DNA of 21,549 bases from Zoopage sp. CT-All (taxonomy: Eukaryota; Zoopagomycota; Zoopagomycetes; Zoopagales; Zoopagaceae): positions 1 through 21,549 of the forward strand of contig QZWS01000150.1 of the NCBI GenBank assembly GCA_004114245.1, in the 5' to 3' direction. Position 1 is the first letter of the stretch, and each line of letters begins with the position of its first letter. Below the pieces are notes generated by a model that made no database searches, was not told the DNA's origin, and saw only the letters and a list, made by a program, of their open reading frames with translations. Below are positions 18,937-21,549 of the stretch, piece by piece. Both the position numbers and the translations under genes were made by a program.

Positions 18937-20559
18937 CTATTTGCTACTTTCCAGCAGCGACTTGCCAGTCATTTCCTTTGGCTGATCCAGGCCCATGTAT
19001 GCCAGCACTGTCGGGGCAGCATCACACAACGCAGGCACCCTGTCCTCGCCGTCAACAGCCTTCTTCAGACCAAACGAGCTATACTCGGTAACGCTCTTAG
19101 GCACTGCCATGATGAAAGGCACCAGGGATGTGGTGTGCGCCGTATGCGGCTGCCCGGTGATCTCATCTCGCATCTTCTCCGCATTCCCGTGGTCAGATGT
19201 CACAAAAAGTGCATACCCGGCCTCTTGACACGCAGTCCAGATGTTACCAATAGCGGTGTCCGTTGCCTCGCATGCCTGGATAGCAGCTTCATAGACGCCA
19301 GTGTGCCCAACCATATCCGGCGGGGCGAAATTGCACATTATGAATGGCGATGTCTTGGAATGGATTTCCTCAATCACAGTCTGCGCGACCTCGTGCGCGG
19401 CCATGGCGGGAGCGAGATCGTAGGTTGCGACCTTGGGCGATGGCAGCATGCGGCGGGTTTCGCCCGAGTACTGGACCTCGCGACCACCGTTGAAGAAGAA
19501 CGTCACATGTGCGTATTTTTCGGTTTCCGCGACATGGCATTGAGGGATGGAGCGCTTGGAGAGGTGTTCGGCGAGGACGTTGTCATGAGTCTGGGGCGGG
19601 AAGGCGAGCTTGAAGGGAAATTCGGCCTTGTACGATGTCATTGTCATGATGGAGAGGTTCTTGGGCACGGCAGCGTTGACTTTGTCGCAGCCTGGGGAGA
19701 TTTGGCCGATAACCTGTGCGATTTCGCGCATGCGGTCAGCGCGGTAGTCAAACATAAATACCACGTCGCCGTCGCGCAGGCAAGTCTCGGTGGCAGGGGC
19801 GCAAAGAATGGGACGCAAGAACTCATCAAACTCTTTTTCAGCGTATCGCGCTTCAACCGCCGCAATGGGATCTGCTGCGACATGGAGGGGCGTGCCTTCG
19901 GGCGTCGTACCACACAGGATAGCAGACGCAGCAACCTGGATCCGCTCCCAGCGTTGATCCCGATCCATGGCGTAATACCGCCCGCATATGGTCGCAATCT
20001 TTCCATACCCAATTTCGCGCATGAAATCCAGCAATTCGCGGATATACTTTGTGGCAGAAGCGGGCGGGGTGTCGCGGCCATCGGTGAAAACATGCACCCA
20101 GCACTCGGGAATATTGGCGCGCTTGGCGGCCCGCATCAGCCCAAACAAGTGCCGGATGTGGGAATGCACGCCGCCGTCCGAGACCAGCCCCATCAAATGC
20201 AGCCTACCGGCGCCGGCACCGGCACTGGCCATGAAATCCTTCACTGTCTCCGTGTCGCCAAATCCGTCGTTGTTGCACGCGAGATCAATGCGCACAATAT
20301 CCTGGAACACGACCCTGCCGGCACCGATGTTGAGATGGCCGACCTCGGAGTTGCCCATAAGGCCGTCAGGCAGCCCGACGGCGAGGCCGTGGGCGGCTAG
20401 CGGGGTGTTTGGATGGGTGCCGGCGAGAGCGGACATGGTGGGGGTGCGGGCCGCGGAAATGGCATCGGAGGAGGCCGGGGCCGGGGCGGGCAAGGATACG
20501 CCCCAGCCGTCGATGACGACAAGGCAGGCCGGGCGCACGGAGATGGGCGTGGACGACAT
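18937..20559 (-). CDS. 2,3-bisphosphoglycerate-independent phosphoglycerate mutase
   Basis: Interconverts 3- and 2-phosphoglycerate in glycolysis and gluconeogenesis using two Mn ions and a phosphoserine intermediate. One exon, 540 residues, normal for the family. Start at the ATG before SSTPISVRPACLVVIDGWG; the frame is open to 20697, but the 46-residue extension is not family-like. Metal and catalytic residues are all visible: Asp17 (IDGWG), Ser71 in GNSEVGHLNIGAGR, SDGGVHSH, FTDGRDTPP, the variant MFDYRADRMRE (usually FNFR/YNFR), KYAHVTFFFNGG, PPDMVGHTG, TSDHGNAE and PHTAHTTSLVPF. A Pro/Ala-rich insert (LPAPAPASS) follows DGWG. The enzyme is unrelated to the histidine-phosphatase type (dPGM) used by yeast. 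Its stop lies 8 bp from the stop of PFKFB on the other strand. Confidence 0.97.
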   Translation of the reverse strand: MSSTPISVRPACLVVIDGWGVSLPAPAPASSDAISAARTPTMSALAGTHPNTPLAAHGLAVGLPDGLMGNSEVGHLNIGAGRVVFQDIVRIDLACNNDGFGDTETVKDFMASAGAGAGRLHLMGLVSDGGVHSHIRHLFGLMRAAKRANIPECWVHVFTDGRDTPPASATKYIRELLDFMREIGYGKIATICGRYYAMDRDQRWERIQVAASAILCGTTPEGTPLHVAADPIAAVEARYAEKEFDEFLRPILCAPATETCLRDGDVVFMFDYRADRMREIAQVIGQISPGCDKVNAAVPKNLSIMTMTSYKAEFPFKLAFPPQTHDNVLAEHLSKRSIPQCHVAETEKYAHVTFFFNGGREVQYSGETRRMLPSPKVATYDLAPAMAAHEVAQTVIEEIHSKTSPFIMCNFAPPDMVGHTGVYEAAIQACEATDTAIGNIWTACQEAGYALFVTSDHGNAEKMRDEITGQPHTAHTTSLVPFIMAVPKSVTEYSSFGLKKAVDGEDRVPALCDAAPTVLAYMGLDQPKEMTGKSLLESSK

Positions 20560-21147
20560 CAACTTGATAGAAGAGCGGTGCCACGTGATGCCCAACAGTG
20601 GCTTGCCACCATTGCCCTCAGTAGTTTGCTGACGCTCATATCCAAGAAGGGTGCCGACGGCAGCAAGACACTCTGCCATCCATGCCCCGAACTGCAACCC
20701 TCAGTGCCTTGTAGTGAGACGATTGCTACCTATGGCCTGCAGTTCTGAGTGTGTTCTATTGCCTCGGGAAGACCATATTGTTCCTTCATTCAAATATGGG
20801 AAAACTAGCACTACAATAGCAATGGCAACTGAATACTAGAGTATTTGCGCAGCCACTTCCCCAATTCAAATCTTCAAAACTTTCCCCATTTTTTGGAATT
20901 GGGAAAGTGAACTGCTAACAGTGTTTGCACAGCAATTCACTTTCCCCAACCAATTTCCCAATTCCATATGCCCATTGGTATTGTTGGCTGGATAAATCAA
21001 ACAGCTAACACTGAATAGAGAAAAAGAAGCACTGGATACCGCCTGCAGTGGACACCAGCCAGTGATACCACGGCACGCAATAACCAGCGCACTTCCTTTA
21101 TTGTTTCTACCCAAGCCCATCATATGGTCTCGATAATAGGAGGGCGG
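20560..21147. other. 588-bp intergenic region with repeated CTTTCCCC / GGGAAAG motifs
   Basis: Largest gene-free stretch of the window: upstream flank of the phosphoglycerate mutase and downstream flank of the last gene. I see no gene or tRNA. The only structure is the AT-rich repeat cluster at 20841-20965, described separately. Confidence 0.7.
20841..20965. repeat. Cluster of direct and inverted repeats around TTTCCCCAA / GGGAAAGTGA
   Basis: Left arm GGGAAAGTGAACTGCT (20901-20916) and right arm AGCAATTCACTTTCCC (20931-20946) are reverse complements with one mismatch and a 14-nt loop. GGAATTGGGAAAGTG (20895-20909) also pairs, 13 of 15, with CAATTTCCCAATTCC (20951-20965). A direct repeat links GTATTTGCGCAGCCACTTCC (20841-20860) with GTGTTTGCACAGC...CACTTTCCCC (20921-20947). 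Origin unknown: it may be a degraded miniature element or a cluster of transcription-factor sites. Confidence 0.7.
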
Positions 21148-21549
21148 TTAGTCATCACGTAGACTAAAACCGTCTAGTCTCGCCAACCTTGCGTTCCTCG
21201 CGATCTCCGCTTTTTTTTTCGCAACCTTGTCTGCTGCTTCCCCGGAATTCTTATACTGGATATTCTTGATATCCTCAATGATCTTTTCACAGGCCTTTAT
21301 TACAGAATTCAGCCGAAAATCATCCGACAGCGTATATGCCTGACCCGATTGGCTCATTGACGAATGCTGCTGGATAACTTCCTGTGCTTGGTTTAATTCT
21401 GTTTGATGCTGTCGTTCATTGGGCTGGTAATTTAATCCACTGCCTGGGAGCGGTGAGCTTGAAGCGTATTCCGAGTGCGGCTGAACCTGGCTAGAATATC
21501 CATGGGTGTTGGTTAACACGTTTCTGTACTGCTGGGCCGGGGGGGGGGG
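21148..21549 (-). CDS. C-terminal part of an unrecognised Gln/Ser/Pro-rich protein (partial)
   Basis: Open from the window edge to a TAG at 21148-21150, giving about 133 residues; the N-terminus is outside the window. It begins with a proline run encoded by the terminal C tract of this strand, then a low-complexity Gln/Ser/Asn/Pro stretch (QQYRN, SSSPLPGSG, NERQHQTELNQAQEVIQQH). It ends with a charged segment likely to form helices (ACEKIIEDIKNIQYKN, DKVAKKKAEIARNARLARL) and the tail DGFSLRDD. The composition is like that of the terminal part of a nuclear regulatory protein, but I do not recognise a family and assign no function. An unrecognised intron is possible. Confidence 0.6.
   Translation of the reverse strand, partial: PPPPAQQYRNVLTNTHGYSSQVQPHSEYASSSPLPGSGLNYQPNERQHQTELNQAQEVIQQHSSMSQSGQAYTLSDDFRLNSVIKACEKIIEDIKNIQYKNSGEAADKVAKKKAEIARNARLARLDGFSLRDD

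Noticed and set aside
18922-20400. 492-residue open frame on the plus strand opposite the phosphoglycerate mutase
   Set aside because: Wholly antisense to a well-conserved gene in GC-rich sequence, with no recognisable motif; a codon-bias shadow.
20560-20697. 46-residue N-terminal extension of the phosphoglycerate mutase
   Set aside because: Open frame but no similarity to family N-termini and no clear targeting peptide; the Met at 20559 fits the family length.

Overview
This looks like 21.5 kb of nuclear DNA from a fungus with a compact, intron-rich genome. The evidence is a diaphanous-type formin with a DAD, a Ctf4/Mcl1 replisome protein, an AVT-type vacuolar amino-acid transporter, a Mug113-like T5orf172 protein, eukaryotic TRM11 and a two-domain PFKFB. 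The 43 introns I could place are tiny (39-76 nt, mostly 41-50), begin with GT apart from one probable GC, end in AG, and often carry a CTAAC/CTGAC-like branch site. I cannot fix the phylum from sequence alone; 2,3-BPG-independent phosphoglycerate mutase occurs in several fungal groups and is not diagnostic.

Layout. (1) 1-1966 (+): 3' part of a formin, convergent with (2) 2066-3371 (-) 4-hydroxyphenylpyruvate dioxygenase. (3) 3532-6510 (-) a Ctf4/Mcl1/AND-1 homologue in 16 short exons. (4) 6696-9719 (-) a Rad16/Uls1-type SNF2 ATPase in 11 exons, one of only 9 nt. (5) 9733-11108 (+) a zinc-motif/T5orf172 (DUF1766) protein, divergent from the SNF2 gene. (6) 11115-12751 (+) TRM11, starting 6 nt after the stop of gene 5. 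(7) 12834-15029 (-) AVT-like amino-acid transporter. (8, 9) 15413-16270 and 16390-17457 (-) two tandem VTT-domain (Tvp38/DedA-like) membrane proteins. (10) 17507-18928 (+) 6-phosphofructo-2-kinase with a degenerate phosphatase half. (11) 18937-20559 (-) phosphoglycerate mutase, tail to tail with gene 10 with 8 bp between stops. (12) 21148-21549 (-) C-terminal end of an unrecognised low-complexity protein, cut by the window edge.

The genes do not form one pathway. Two neighbours are glycolytic (PFKFB and iPGM), two act on chromosomes (Ctf4 and SNF2), and the rest are unrelated housekeeping or membrane functions. The striking features are compaction (gaps of 6, 8, 13, 49, 82 and 99 bp), a sharp change in intron density near 12.8 kb (41 introns to the left, 2 to the right), a 9-nt microexon, and a PFKFB whose catalytic phosphatase histidine is asparagine. 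I found no mobile element, RNA gene or CRISPR array, and no clear candidate for a wholly new multi-gene system.

All exon models were built by hand from reading frame, splice dinucleotides and family conservation; no alignment or RNA evidence was available.
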